Positions 55,155 through 63,754 of a stretch of 64,000 bases of DNA are shown here, piece after piece. Position 1 is the stretch's first letter, and each line of letters starts with the position of its first letter. The DNA comes from Candidatus Sulfotelmatobacter sp. Lineage in GTDB: Bacteria > Acidobacteriota > Terriglobia > Terriglobales > Acidobacteriaceae. Made by a program: the position numbers and the translations under genes. The stretch spans positions 1 to 64,000 of the forward strand of contig JADGNQ010000004.1 in assembly GCA_017883385.1 (NCBI GenBank), written 5' to 3'. A model generated the notes under the pieces. That model worked only from the letters and a program-made list of their open reading frames with translations. It searched no databases and had not been told where the DNA came from.

Positions 55155-55790
55155 TCATCCGTGCATCTGAAGGCGAGTTGTCGCGGCTGATCTGCGCGTT
55201 CGGACGATCACTCCACCGACGACGATCGCCAACGGATCGGCGCATGACCATAAGATCCACGCAACATCCATAGCCTGATGCGTGCCGACCCATACCACCG
55301 CTGTGCCAATCAACGCGCAAATGCCCAGAGCCAGTGTCATCGTGGCCACCATCTCCCGTCCCTTGGCTACAAGTGCGACGACACACCCAAGTGACATCGA
55401 CGCGATGACGTGTGCAATCGCCATTGCGTTAAGCACCCAGATGTAAGCTCTGAAATGGGTCGACCAGAACATCAGGTATCGGTCGGTAACGGCTAACAAT
55501 AGCTTGTCGGGCAACCCGGAGACGAACCGCAGCAGCAAGAACCCTCCGACCACGGTGGCTGCGGTCGACCAGGGAGCAACGCGGAATCCGACGCCGAAAA
55601 GGTGTGCGATGGTCTTCAGGGTCTGTCGCCAGTACCAACTTCGGGCCGAAGCGACTCCCGATTTCGACGCGATGTGGCGGAACTCCTCGAAGAGGTCGCC
55701 CACAATTGATTCTTCTTCCGGAAGTGTAAACAGATTCACGAGCCAGGTGGCAAAGCGCGGCGGCTGAACTAGATCTGCGTGGGCGGTCAT
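55155..55790 (-). CDS. Permease-prefix-domain membrane protein (orphan-permease type)
   Basis: 211 residues. The N-terminus, PPRFATWLVNLFTLPEEESI then VGDLFEEFRHIASKSGV and RSWYWRQTLKTIAHL, matches the 'permease prefix' region that precedes the FtsX/MacB-type part of acidobacterial orphan permeases. Here it is followed by only four or five membrane helices and no FtsX-like permease domain, so the protein is a short, stand-alone form. It overlaps the PadR gene by four bases (ATGA), the same pairing seen for full-length permeases. The function is unknown. Confidence 0.7.
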   Translation of the reverse strand: MTAHADLVQPPRFATWLVNLFTLPEEESIVGDLFEEFRHIASKSGVASARSWYWRQTLKTIAHLFGVGFRVAPWSTAATVVGGFLLLRFVSGLPDKLLLAVTDRYLMFWSTHFRAYIWVLNAMAIAHVIASMSLGCVVALVAKGREMVATMTLALGICALIGTAVVWVGTHQAMDVAWILWSCADPLAIVVGGVIVRTRRSAATTRLQMHG

Positions 55791-56119
55791 GAGTAGCTCC
55801 GAATGAGGTCGAGGCCTTCGGTCATCCTGTGGAGTGCGCGGTGCGTACGATTCACCGCCGTCATTCCCTTGGCTGTGACACGGAAAAAACGCTTCGATCG
55901 CCCGCCACGCTCGGGCGTAGGATCGCCGCGGCGGGACTTGACGTACCCTTTCGCTTCCAGACGATCGAGGGTGGCATAGATGGCGCCGATGGACACCTCG
56001 CGGTTGGTGCGGCGTTCGATCTCCTGACGCACGGTGACTCCGTAGGCTCGATCCTCCAGCCGGAGAAGCGCCAGGACGATGATGTGCTCGAATTCGCCGA
56101 GGTAATCGCGATCAGACAT
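55787..56119 (-). CDS. PadR family transcriptional regulator
   Basis: 110 residues. The winged helix has EHIIVLALLRLEDRAYGVTV, RQEIERRTNREVSIGAIYAT and LDRLEAKGYVKSRRGDPTPER, typical of the PadR fold, and a helical tail for dimerisation. PadR proteins usually repress their own promoter until a ligand binds. A 15-bp palindrome sits three bases before the start codon, where bound repressor would block transcription and translation. No ribosome site is present, so the message may be leaderless. Confidence 0.92.
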   Translation of the reverse strand: MSDRDYLGEFEHIIVLALLRLEDRAYGVTVRQEIERRTNREVSIGAIYATLDRLEAKGYVKSRRGDPTPERGGRSKRFFRVTAKGMTAVNRTHRALHRMTEGLDLIRSYS

Positions 56120-56121
56120 TA

Positions 56122-56136
56122 TCTATACAATATAGA
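56122..56136. promoter_or_regulatory. Palindromic operator/-10 region of the PadR operon
   Basis: TCTATA-CAA-TATAGA is a perfect inverted repeat directly before the padR start codon. Read on the minus strand it also offers TATATT and TATAGAT as -10-like hexamers. Confidence 0.5.
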
Positions 56137-56210
56137 GTAAATGCTCGCCGGTCAAACGATCCCAGGATTACGGCTTAGGCCAGGTGACAGAAAGTCGCGC
56201 TGGGGCTCAC

Positions 56211-56255
56211 GGGGCTTCGCCCCGGTTCGGACGGCCGAGGCGGCCGTCTCCACAT
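56211..56255 (+). repeat. Two-hairpin repeat, copy E
   Basis: GGGG-CTTCG-CCCC, then GGACGGCCG-AGG-CGGCCGTCT and CCACAT. It lies between the thiolase stop and the padR promoter. Confidence 0.72.
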
Positions 56256-56279
56256 GTGTCAGCTCTGAATGAGTCTTGA

Positions 56280-57473
56280 CTAGCGCTCGACCGCCATGGC
56301 TACGGCGTTGCCGCCACCGAGACAGAGGGCGGCGATGCCACGCTTTGCGTCGCGGCGAATCATTTCGTAGATAAGCGTGACCAGGACGCGCGCGCCGCTG
56401 GCGCCGATGGGGTGGCCGATGGCTACCGCGCCGCCGTTCACGTTGACCTTGTCGGGGTTCAGGCCCAACTCGCGCATCACGCCTAGCGCCTGCACGGAGA
56501 AGGCCTCGTTGAGTTCGTAGAGATCAACGTCCTCGTTCTTCCAGCCGGTCTTCTCCCAGATCTTGCGGACGGCGTCGACGGGGGCCATCATCACCCATTT
56601 CGGTTCAACTCCGCTGGTGGCTTGGGCTACGATGCGGACCATGGGTTTCGCGCCGAGGTCCTTCGCCCGCTGCGCGCTGGTGACAACCAAGGCAGCGGCG
56701 CCATCGTTGACGCCGGGGGCGTTGCCGGCGGTGACTGTGCCGTCTTTCTTGAAGGCCGGCTTCAGGGAACGAAGGACTTCGATGGTTGTGTCTTCGCGCG
56801 GGCCTTCGTCTTTTTCGAATATGGTGGGCGGGTCGCTTTTCTTCTTCGCAGGAATCTCGACTGGAACGATTTGCGACTTGAAGCGGCACTCCTTGATCGC
56901 CGCCAGCGCCTTGCGGTGGGAGTGGAGGGCGAATTCGTCCTGCTCTTCACGAGAGATGCCGTACTTCTCGGCGACGTTCTCGCCGGTGATGCCCATGTGA
57001 TAGTTGTTGTAAATGTCCCATAGCCCATCCTGAACCATGGAGTCGACGATCTGCGCGTTGCCCAGGCGGTATCCCTTGCGCGCCTGCGGCAGCAGATAAG
57101 GAGCGTTGGTCATGGATTCCATTCCACCAGCGACGACGATGGAACTGTTTCCGGTCTGCACCGCTTGCGCTGCGAGAGCGACAGATTTCAATCCTGAGCC
57201 GCAAACCTTGTTGATAGTCATGGCACCTGTCGCGGGAGACAGTCCACCGAAAATCGCGGCCTGCCGCGCGGGATTCTGACCGAGTCCGGCGGAGATGACG
57301 TTGCCCATGATGCATTCGTCAATTTCCGCAACCTCGACGCCCGCGCGCTTCACCGCCTCGCGCACGGCGATGGCGCCGAGTTGCGGAGCGCTAAAATCGG
57401 AGAGGCTGCCTTGAAATTTTCCGACTGCAGTGCGGCAGCCGGAGATGATGACAACATCGTCAAAAGAGGCCAT
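56280..57473 (-). CDS. Acetyl-CoA acetyltransferase (thiolase)
   Basis: 397 residues, the usual thiolase length. The nucleophile is C91 in [11 protein letters not shown], with [10 protein letters not shown] (His) and [10 protein letters not shown] (second Cys) near the C-terminus, so the full active site is present. The start [20 protein letters not shown] is typical. It joins two acetyl-CoA to acetoacetyl-CoA or cleaves 3-ketoacyl-CoA; the short-chain biosynthetic type (AtoB/PhaA-like) is favoured by overall resemblance. It is a single gene and may be metabolically linked to the CoA transferase at 40456. Confidence 0.95.
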   Translation of the reverse strand: MASFDDVVIISGCRTAVGKFQGSLSDFSAPQLGAIAVREAVKRAGVEVAEIDECIMGNVISAGLGQNPARQAAIFGGLSPATGAMTINKVCGSGLKSVALAAQAVQTGNSSIVVAGGMESMTNAPYLLPQARKGYRLGNAQIVDSMVQDGLWDIYNNYHMGITGENVAEKYGISREEQDEFALHSHRKALAAIKECRFKSQIVPVEIPAKKKSDPPTIFEKDEGPREDTTIEVLRSLKPAFKKDGTVTAGNAPGVNDGAAALVVTSAQRAKDLGAKPMVRIVAQATSGVEPKWVMMAPVDAVRKIWEKTGWKNEDVDLYELNEAFSVQALGVMRELGLNPDKVNVNGGAVAIGHPIGASGARVLVTLIYEMIRRDAKRGIAALCLGGGNAVAMAVER

Positions 57474-57753
57474 GAATCAAGCTCCCGCGAAGATTTCGCG
57501 AGTTTCATTATAGATGCGCGGGCGCGGGAATGCTTGACGCCGAACCACGCATGCGATGCGCGCCGGCGTTTGAGAGAGAGGTGGAAATGAATTTGACGGG
57601 TGGCGCGTGAGATGGTGTCTTCCTGCGATTTCAGCTCGGCCGTGGATCTCGAAACCGCCCGGCGCTCGACAATTATGTTGACTTTTGCGACGAAAGTTCA
57701 CTCGTCGTGACTTTCGTACATCGACTTCACATGCTTGTATCATCATTTTTCTC

Positions 57754-57782
57754 TTGACTTCATTTTTCATTAACTCTATGTT
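57754..57782 (+). promoter_or_regulatory. Promoter of a micro-transcription unit
   Basis: TTGACT and TATGTT are separated by 17 bases in a locally AT-rich stretch. Transcription would begin near 57789. An inverted repeat, ACGAAAGT...ACTTTCGT, lies about 60 bases upstream (about 57693-57719). Confidence 0.5.
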
Positions 57783-57848
57783 TCAAATAGTTGCAACAAA
57801 ACAACGTTGCGAATTTTCCATGAAAAATGGAAGGGAGAATAGAAACCA

Positions 57849-57890
57849 ATGGCAACCAAGAAAAAGGCAAAGAAGAAAAAGAAGCATTAA
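57849..57890 (+). CDS. 13-residue lysine-rich micropeptide (or part of a small RNA)
   Basis: ATG 57849 to TAA 57890 encodes MATKKKAKKKKKH. GGGAG lies about 12 bases upstream. The frame is framed by its own promoter (57754) and a strong terminator (57914), with nothing else between them, so a transcript of about 155 nt has either this peptide or an RNA as its product. The leader can fold (GCAAC...GTTGC; TTCCAT...ATGGAA). Nine of the 13 residues are Lys, or ten basic residues counting the final His, so a peptide would bind nucleic acid or membrane non-specifically. I know no characterised homologue. Confidence 0.4.
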   Translation: MATKKKAKKKKKH

Positions 57891-57913
57891 GAAAGATCTG
57901 TACGAGTCAAAAG

Positions 57914-57944
57914 GGGGACGCCAAAAGCGTCCCCTAACTTTTTT
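57914..57944 (+). terminator. Rho-independent terminator after the micro-ORF
   Basis: GGGGACGC-CAAAA-GCGTCCCC is a perfect eight-pair stem, followed by TAAC and six T residues. Confidence 0.85.
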
Positions 57945-58051
57945 GGGGCGCGCTGGGCACGGTGGAAACTCTTTTGGAGCCTTCGGCTGTTGGGTACAGG
58001 TAGGGATTCTTCGCTTCGCTCAGAATGACAAAACTTAAAGACTAGTCCGGG

Positions 58052-61030
58052 TTAGTTTGACGGCTTTGATGTGCTCGCCGGTTTTTGAGGAATACGTTTT
58101 TCTTTCTCGGGACACAAGCTGCGATAGGCGCAGAAGCTGCAGTGCATTCCGAGTTTCGCTTCGAACTCGCCGGCGGCAATGCCCTGCGCCGCCGCTTCCA
58201 CACGCTGGCGGGCAGCCAGCAGTTGCGACTCTGTTCGCACGGTGCTGACGGGGATATTCTCTTCCAGGTTATAAAAAATCAGCGCGCCAACGTTGTATCC
58301 CCACTTTTCGCAAGCGGCGATCGCGTACAGGGACAACTGCAAGCTCTCATTGGCGTCTTCCTGATCGCGCGCCTTGCCGGTCTTGTAGTCGACGATAGCC
58401 ACGGTGCCATCGGGGCGGCTGTCGATGCGGTCAATGCGGCCGGCGACGGTAGTCGCGCCCACATGAATATCAAAGGACTGCTCCGTATGAAGGACCTGCG
58501 CCGGAGGAAGTGATCGCGCCGCGGCGAGGAAGTCGGTTAGCTGGGCAATGCCCTGCTTCTCGTACAGCTCATGCTGGTATTTCTCCTGAATCTTGGCATC
58601 GGCCAGATCCTGGCGGAACAGGGCAATGAGTTCTTCCTCGGTCCTGGGGCGCCCCAGTTGCACGGAATCGAAATAGGTTTTGAGGACGCGGTGAATTGCG
58701 GCGCCGTATTGCATTGCCGCAGCAGGTCTCTCGGCGAGGCGCCAGTCCCGGTCGAGCTTGAAGCGCAATCCGCACCGCTCGTAGTTATCGACGGCGGAGG
58801 CGCTCAGGCGGGTGTGCAATCCGTCGAGCACCGGCAACTCGAGCCAGGCGGTCGTTTGCGACTCTGTTGGGTATGCCGGAGAGGTCGCGGCAAAGATGTC
58901 GAGCTTCGCCTGGGCGCCGCTGGCGGGAATCGCAGTCAGCCAGCGAGAGAGGCTGGGGTTCTCGATCAGCTCCCGCATGTAGCCGTCGGGATTCTTGTTG
59001 GCCTTGCCCTTTCCCTGCCGGGAATAAATGCGCAGCGAGTCGCGGGCTCGGGTCATGGCGACGTAGAAGAGGCGGCGTTCTTCCTGGCCGTGGAGTGTCT
59101 TGTCGTCGGCCTCGGTCAGGGAATCCGTGTCGCGCAGTTCCCGGGGAAAAGCGACCAGAGTCTCTTTGAACGAACTGGGGAACGAGTTCGAATTGGCGCG
59201 GAGAATGAAGACGTGGGGAAACTCGAGTCCCTTGGCCCCGTGCACGGTCATCAGGCGAACGGCGTTCTCGGTCTCGCTGGCCTGCAAGGGAATCACACCT
59301 CCGGCTTCGCGGAAGTACGTGAGATAGTCGACCAGTTCTTCCAATTCCGTCGTCTTGTTCACCTTCTTCGTTTCCCAGACAGCTACGAACTGCAGGGCCG
59401 CCTGAAGAATGGGCGAAGTGGCATCGAGAGCGAACTGCTTGACGATCACGTCGAGCGCGGCACGAGCCTTCGCTTTGCTGCGATAGATTTCTTCACGAGC
59501 GCGCTGAACGGCCGACAGGACGTCGGCACCGCCGTCGACCCGATCGAGCGCGGAGGAGAGCGGGACGACATGCGCTTCCCGGTTGTCCCGGGCAATGGCC
59601 CGCATGACCTGTCGAAGTTGCTCGGGATTCACATGGAATCGAGGCAGGGCGGCTACGCGAAACAGGCTGACGTCGTCGCCGGCGGAAACGACCGCATTCA
59701 GGCAGGCGAAGAGGTCGCGAGCCTCGGGGGTGTCGGAGATGTCCATGCTCTCAATGACGAAAGGGATCGCGGCTTCGGCCAGTTCGTGCACGACCTCGTC
59801 ACGCTGGTAGTGAGAGCGGTAAAGGACGCCGAAATCGGACCATTTGCACTTCGACTTCCTTTGCGCGTCGCGGATGAAGGCAACCACATCGGGCCCCTCT
59901 GCGTCTTTGCTGGTGAGCACGACCACCGACACGGGAGGACTGGGAAGCTGCGTGCCGGCCTTCGCAGCTTCCTCTTCCCGGGCGGACTGGAGCGGCACGC
60001 GGTGGTACGCGAGGGTACCGTCGGCGTGCTTGGCGAACACGGGCGGATTCTTGTCAATCAAAGCGAAGGCGCTGCGCAGGATGGGCGTGGTCGAGCGGCG
60101 GTTCGTCTCGAGGACCACGCGTTTGGGATTGGGAAAGTGACGATGGAAGAGCTCGAAGGCTGCGCTGGATGCGCCGCGAAAGCGATAGATGGCCTGGTCG
60201 GGATCGCCAACGGCGAAGATGTTGCCCTCTGCTCCGGCGAGGCGGGCGAGAATCTGAATCTGGGCGAAGTTGGCGTCCTGAAATTCGTCGGCCAGGATGA
60301 AGCGGGCACGGCCACGAGCCTCGGCCAGAACATTTTCGTCGCTGTGCAGCAAGGCATGCGCGCGGGTGATCATGTGGCTGAAGGTGCCAAGATTCTCTTC
60401 CTGGAGCCAGCGCTCCATGGTATTGAACACGCGCGCGATCTCGCGGCAGCGACCGAGAACTTCGGCATCGTCGAGGACGTTTTTCGACTTCATGACCCGC
60501 GGGATGGGGACCTCTTTGCGCTCCAGGCGTTCGACATACTGCGTATATTTTTCCGGAGTGATCAGTTCGTCGTGGCAGCGGCTCACAAAGTCCAGCAGGT
60601 CGTTCAGAAACTGACCGATATTCGCGGCGCGGATATAGTGCTCGAGATGAAGCTCGCGGATACGGCGGCGCAGGTAGATCCAGAGATCCTTGTCGTCGAG
60701 AACGCCGAAATCGTTGTGTACGTGCTTCAGTAGACCGAGGCAGTAGTCGTGGAATGTGGCGGCGTTCACCTCTTCGCCGCCCAGCAGCTTGCGCAACCGG
60801 GCGCGCATTTCCGTGGCGGCGTTGACGGTATAGGTGAGGGCCAGGATCTCGTGGGGTTGCGCGTGGCCTTCGCGGACCAGGCGCTCGATCCGGTACGTAA
60901 GGACCGACGTCTTGCCCGTGCCGGCTCCCGCTACCACCAGCATGGGTCCATGCACATGCTCGATGGCTTCGCGCTGGCGATCGTCTGGAGTAAATGGAGC
61001 GGGACGGGAGTTCGACTTCGGAGACGGCAT
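58052..61030 (-). CDS. UvrD-family helicase fused to PD-(D/E)XK nuclease with Fe-S-type cysteines
   Basis: 992 residues. Superfamily 1A helicase motifs: Walker A GAGTGKT (K40), FILADEFQDANFAQ (Walker B/II), VGDPDQAIYRFRGA (III), LETNRRS (IV), MTVHGAKGLEFPHV (V) and RRLFYVAMTRARD (VI). The C-terminal part has the RecB-type nuclease core GRIDRIDSRPDG...AIVDYKTGK. One upstream cysteine (YERCGLRF) plus three near the end (HCSFCAYRSLC) match the 4Fe-4S clasp of AddB/AdnA-like nucleases. It processes double-strand DNA ends for recombination. It lies downstream of the heat-shock cluster on the same strand. Confidence 0.92.
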   Translation of the reverse strand: MPSPKSNSRPAPFTPDDRQREAIEHVHGPMLVVAGAGTGKTSVLTYRIERLVREGHAQPHEILALTYTVNAATEMRARLRKLLGGEEVNAATFHDYCLGLLKHVHNDFGVLDDKDLWIYLRRRIRELHLEHYIRAANIGQFLNDLLDFVSRCHDELITPEKYTQYVERLERKEVPIPRVMKSKNVLDDAEVLGRCREIARVFNTMERWLQEENLGTFSHMITRAHALLHSDENVLAEARGRARFILADEFQDANFAQIQILARLAGAEGNIFAVGDPDQAIYRFRGASSAAFELFHRHFPNPKRVVLETNRRSTTPILRSAFALIDKNPPVFAKHADGTLAYHRVPLQSAREEEAAKAGTQLPSPPVSVVVLTSKDAEGPDVVAFIRDAQRKSKCKWSDFGVLYRSHYQRDEVVHELAEAAIPFVIESMDISDTPEARDLFACLNAVVSAGDDVSLFRVAALPRFHVNPEQLRQVMRAIARDNREAHVVPLSSALDRVDGGADVLSAVQRAREEIYRSKAKARAALDVIVKQFALDATSPILQAALQFVAVWETKKVNKTTELEELVDYLTYFREAGGVIPLQASETENAVRLMTVHGAKGLEFPHVFILRANSNSFPSSFKETLVAFPRELRDTDSLTEADDKTLHGQEERRLFYVAMTRARDSLRIYSRQGKGKANKNPDGYMRELIENPSLSRWLTAIPASGAQAKLDIFAATSPAYPTESQTTAWLELPVLDGLHTRLSASAVDNYERCGLRFKLDRDWRLAERPAAAMQYGAAIHRVLKTYFDSVQLGRPRTEEELIALFRQDLADAKIQEKYQHELYEKQGIAQLTDFLAAARSLPPAQVLHTEQSFDIHVGATTVAGRIDRIDSRPDGTVAIVDYKTGKARDQEDANESLQLSLYAIAACEKWGYNVGALIFYNLEENIPVSTVRTESQLLAARQRVEAAAQGIAAGEFEAKLGMHCSFCAYRSLCPEKEKRIPQKPASTSKPSN

Positions 61031-61049
61031 TGTGGCTCAGGATATCACT

Positions 61050-61093
61050 GCCGGGCTGTGCCCGGCGGACAGCCGAGGCGGCTGTCCCCACAT
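61050..61093 (+). repeat. Two-hairpin repeat, copy F
   Basis: GCCGGG-CTGTG-CCCGGC, then GGACAGCCG-AGG-CGGCTGTCC and CCACAT. It lies between the helicase start and the rsmE stop. Confidence 0.75.
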
Positions 61094-61109
61094 GATCCTC
61101 TTCCGCACC

Positions 61110-61823
61110 TCAGCTTAGTTCGGAGATCACTACTGCCGTGGCGGCGATGGCCGCGGTTTCAGCGCGGAGAATCGTGGATCCCAGAGAGGCGGAGATCCAT
61201 CCGGCTTTGTCGAAGAGTTGCAATTCGTCTTCGGTCCAGCCGCCTTCGGGGCCGATTGCCAGAATAATCTTGCCGTCTGCAGGATTTGAGGCGAGAACGT
61301 CGCGGAGCAAAGTCTTCTGCTCTGACTCCGCGAGTACGATCCGCAGGGCGCCGGTCAGGCTCGCTGCGTCTTGCAGCTTGATCGGAAGGGTGATCTCAGG
61401 AGGCGCGGCGCGGCGGGATTGCTCCGCAGCTTGCAGCGCAATCCTGCGCCAGCGCTCGGCGCGTTTTGCAGCGGCCGAGGCCAGGTGTGCGTCGGTGCGG
61501 CGCGCGATTACGGGGACGATCCGTGAGACACCGAGTTCCGTGCATTTCTCGATCGCCCACTCCATACGGTCGAACTTAAAGACGGCGAGCAGGAGTGTGA
61601 TGTCGGCGGTGGGCGCGGCGGGGACTTCTTCTCCCAGTTCGAATTCGACCCGGCCGGGTGAGATGGACACGATGCGTCCGCGGCGGACTACGGTACCGGT
61701 AGCGATATCGAATTCCTGTCCTACCTGTGCGCGCAGGACGCGGACCAAGTGATCGGCGTGATCGCCGGTGAGGGCGGCGTGATGGCCAGAGGCTTCATCG
61801 GCGATCCATCGGCGGCGGGTCAT
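61110..61823 (-). CDS. rsmE: 16S rRNA m3U1498 methyltransferase RsmE
   Basis: About 237 residues from ATG 61823; the open frame upstream to 61931 only translates a REP-like repeat. The N-terminal PUA-like part is HHAALTGDHADHLVRVLRAQ. The SPOUT/trefoil-knot part is EKCTELGVSRIVPVIARRTD, then ILAIGPEGGWTEDELQLFDK and ASLGSTILRAETAAIAA, which are RsmE signatures for S-adenosylmethionine binding. It methylates N3 of U1498 in 16S rRNA. Its place directly after dnaJ is the common order in many bacteria. Confidence 0.94.
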   Translation of the reverse strand: MTRRRWIADEASGHHAALTGDHADHLVRVLRAQVGQEFDIATGTVVRRGRIVSISPGRVEFELGEEVPAAPTADITLLLAVFKFDRMEWAIEKCTELGVSRIVPVIARRTDAHLASAAAKRAERWRRIALQAAEQSRRAAPPEITLPIKLQDAASLTGALRIVLAESEQKTLLRDVLASNPADGKIILAIGPEGGWTEDELQLFDKAGWISASLGSTILRAETAAIAATAVVISELS

Positions 61824-61837
61824 GGGGGAGAGTATGC

Positions 61838-61904
61838 CCTCAGCGGCTGAAGCCGCCAGCGAATCTAGACGCGTGCGGCACGACTCGAAGTCGTGCCCTT
61901 CCCG
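61838..61904 (+). repeat. REP-like element, diverged copy
   Basis: GCGGCT-GA-AGCCGC, a spacer, then GGCACGACT-CGA-AGTCGTGCC and CTTCCCG. Both stems are intact but differ in sequence from the copies at 4509 and 38224. It occupies the rsmE-dnaJ gap. Confidence 0.65.
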
Positions 61905-61932
61905 ATTGCGTGACGCAAAGCGGGGCTGCAAA

Positions 61933-63069
61933 CTATCCGAACATGTCCTTCATCTTACCGAGCAGCGATCGCACCAGGGGCTGGTTGTCGACCTTGGAGA
62001 GAGCATCGAGCTCTTGCAGCAGCTCTTTCTGGCGCTTGTTCAGTTTGCTGGGGACCTGCACTCGGACTTCAACGTACAGGTCGCCCTTGCCATGTCCGTT
62101 CAGCACGGGCACGCCTTTGTTGCGGATGCGGAACGTGGTACCGGGCTGCGTGCCATCGGGAATCTTCAGGGTGTGCTCGCCTTCCATGGTCGGCACGCGG
62201 ATCTCGGCGCCCATGGCCGCCTGGGGCACGGAGATCGGCACTACACAGTGCAAGTCGTTACCTTCGCGGGCGAAGAACGGATGTTCCTTCACGTGCAGCA
62301 CAACATATAAATCTCCCGCCGGGCCGCCGAACTGGCCGACTTCGCCTGCGCCCGAGAATCGAATTCTGGTTCCATCCTCCACTCCTGCGGGAACGTTGGC
62401 GTCGACGGTGCGCTGGCGCAGTATGCGGCCTTCGCCTTTGCACTTCGCACACGGATCGGTGATGACACTGCCCGAGCCCTGGCAGGCGGGACAAGTGCGC
62501 GCGATGCTGAAGAATCCCTGCTGGTAGCGGACTTGTCCGCGGCCAGCGCAGGAGCGGCATGTGGTCGGGCCTTTTCCTGGTGCGGCGCCGGAACCGCGGC
62601 ACTCTTCGCAAGCCTCGTGGCGTCGAACCGTTACGCGAGTTTCTTTGCCGAAGAAAGCTTCTTCGAATTCAAGCGTCAGGTCTTCGCGAAGATCGGCGCC
62701 ACGCTGAACCCGGCTGCGACGCCGGCCTCCGCCGCTGCCGCCGAACACGTCACCAAAACCGAAGAACTCACCGAAGATGTCGCTGAAGTCCTGGAACACG
62801 GTGGGATCGAAGCCTGCCGCCTGCCCGGAACTGCCGCCGAGTCCGGCGTGGCCGTAGCGGTCGTACACGGCGCGCTTGTCTGTGTCCGCGAGTACGGCGT
62901 ACGCTTCGCTGACCTCTTTGAATTTGTCTTCCGCGTCGGGATTGTTGGGATTGCGGTCAGGGTGGAACTGCAGCGCGAGCTTGCGATAGGCGCTCTTGAG
63001 CTCCTGTTCCGTCACCGTGCGGGCCACGCCCAGCACCTCGTAGTAATCGCGTTTTGCGTTCGTGGTCAG
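61933..63069 (-). CDS. dnaJ: Chaperone DnaJ
   Basis: About 378 residues if started at CTG 63069; the first ATG/GTG/TTG in frame (GTG 63036) would cut off the start of the J domain (TTNAKRDYYEVLGVA). AAAGG lies seven bases before the CTG. The J domain has QFHPDRNPNN. A Gly/Phe-rich linker follows, then four zinc repeats (CEECRGSG, CRSCAGRG, CPACQGSG, CAKCKGEG) and the two substrate-binding beta domains. It stimulates DnaK ATPase and presents unfolded proteins. It is located between grpE and rsmE. Confidence 0.95.
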   Translation of the reverse strand: MTTNAKRDYYEVLGVARTVTEQELKSAYRKLALQFHPDRNPNNPDAEDKFKEVSEAYAVLADTDKRAVYDRYGHAGLGGSSGQAAGFDPTVFQDFSDIFGEFFGFGDVFGGSGGGRRRSRVQRGADLREDLTLEFEEAFFGKETRVTVRRHEACEECRGSGAAPGKGPTTCRSCAGRGQVRYQQGFFSIARTCPACQGSGSVITDPCAKCKGEGRILRQRTVDANVPAGVEDGTRIRFSGAGEVGQFGGPAGDLYVVLHVKEHPFFAREGNDLHCVVPISVPQAAMGAEIRVPTMEGEHTLKIPDGTQPGTTFRIRNKGVPVLNGHGKGDLYVEVRVQVPSKLNKRQKELLQELDALSKVDNQPLVRSLLGKMKDMFG

Positions 63070-63145
63070 GATAGACCTTTCTTCAGAAACATTATGTGGG
63101 GCAAACCGGGGCCGGTTGCTTGAACGTGTCGCGCAGTTCTAATCT

Positions 63146-63754
63146 TCAGGGATTCTTGGCGACCTTGACCATGGCTGGACGCAGCAGCCGGTCTTTGAGC
63201 TTGTAGCCGCGCTGCAATTCTTCGAGCACCTCATGGTCGGCAGCGTCCGAGGTTTCCACCATCTCGATTGCCTCATGAACATGCGGATCGAATGGCTCCC
63301 CCTTAGCAGGAATGGCTCGTACGCCGATCTTCGCAAGAGCATCCTGCAACTGCTTGTAGATGAGTTCCACACCGCTGCGAAAGTCGCCGGGATCGGACTT
63401 CACCTGGAGCGCTCGTTCGAAGCTGTCAATGACCGGGAGCAAGGATCTGATGGCGTCGGCCGCGGCGTAGTCGCGGAAGTCCTGCTGCTCTTTGGTGGCG
63501 CGGCGGCGGGCGTTTTCGAATTCGGCCTGCGCCCGCGCCAAGCGGTCAAGCAGGGAATCGCGTTCGGCCTTCAGCTTCTGCAATTCTGCTCCGGCACCGG
63601 CCTCCCCGGCCGCGGCTCCGCTGGAAGCAGTGTCCGAAGCGTTCTCATCGCCGTCCGCGGGAGGCAGTTCGTGCTCCAGATCGAGCCCGGCCATTTCTGT
63701 TTCCGATTTTCCGTTTGCTTTCTTCATAACTGCGTGTGCATTACTCCGACTCAT
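63146..63754 (-). CDS. grpE: Nucleotide exchange factor GrpE
   Basis: 202 residues from ATG 63754, overlapping hrcA by 14 bases; ATG 63727 is an alternative. An acidic, disordered N-terminus is followed by a long coiled coil (ELQKLKAERDSLLDRLARAQ, AEFENARRRATKEQQDFRDY) and the C-terminal beta domain (GVRAIPAKGEPFDPHVHEAI, EVLEELQRGYKLKDRLLRPA). Both are characteristic of GrpE. It releases ADP from DnaK. Probably co-transcribed with hrcA and dnaJ and so controlled by HrcA. Confidence 0.95.
   Translation of the reverse strand: MSRSNAHAVMKKANGKSETEMAGLDLEHELPPADGDENASDTASSGAAAGEAGAGAELQKLKAERDSLLDRLARAQAEFENARRRATKEQQDFRDYAAADAIRSLLPVIDSFERALQVKSDPGDFRSGVELIYKQLQDALAKIGVRAIPAKGEPFDPHVHEAIEMVETSDAADHEVLEELQRGYKLKDRLLRPAMVKVAKNP

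Noticed and set aside
58571-60733. 720-codon plus-strand frame opposite the helicase-nuclease gene
   Set aside because: The minus strand encodes all helicase motifs here; the plus frame is a third-position shadow without recognisable domains.
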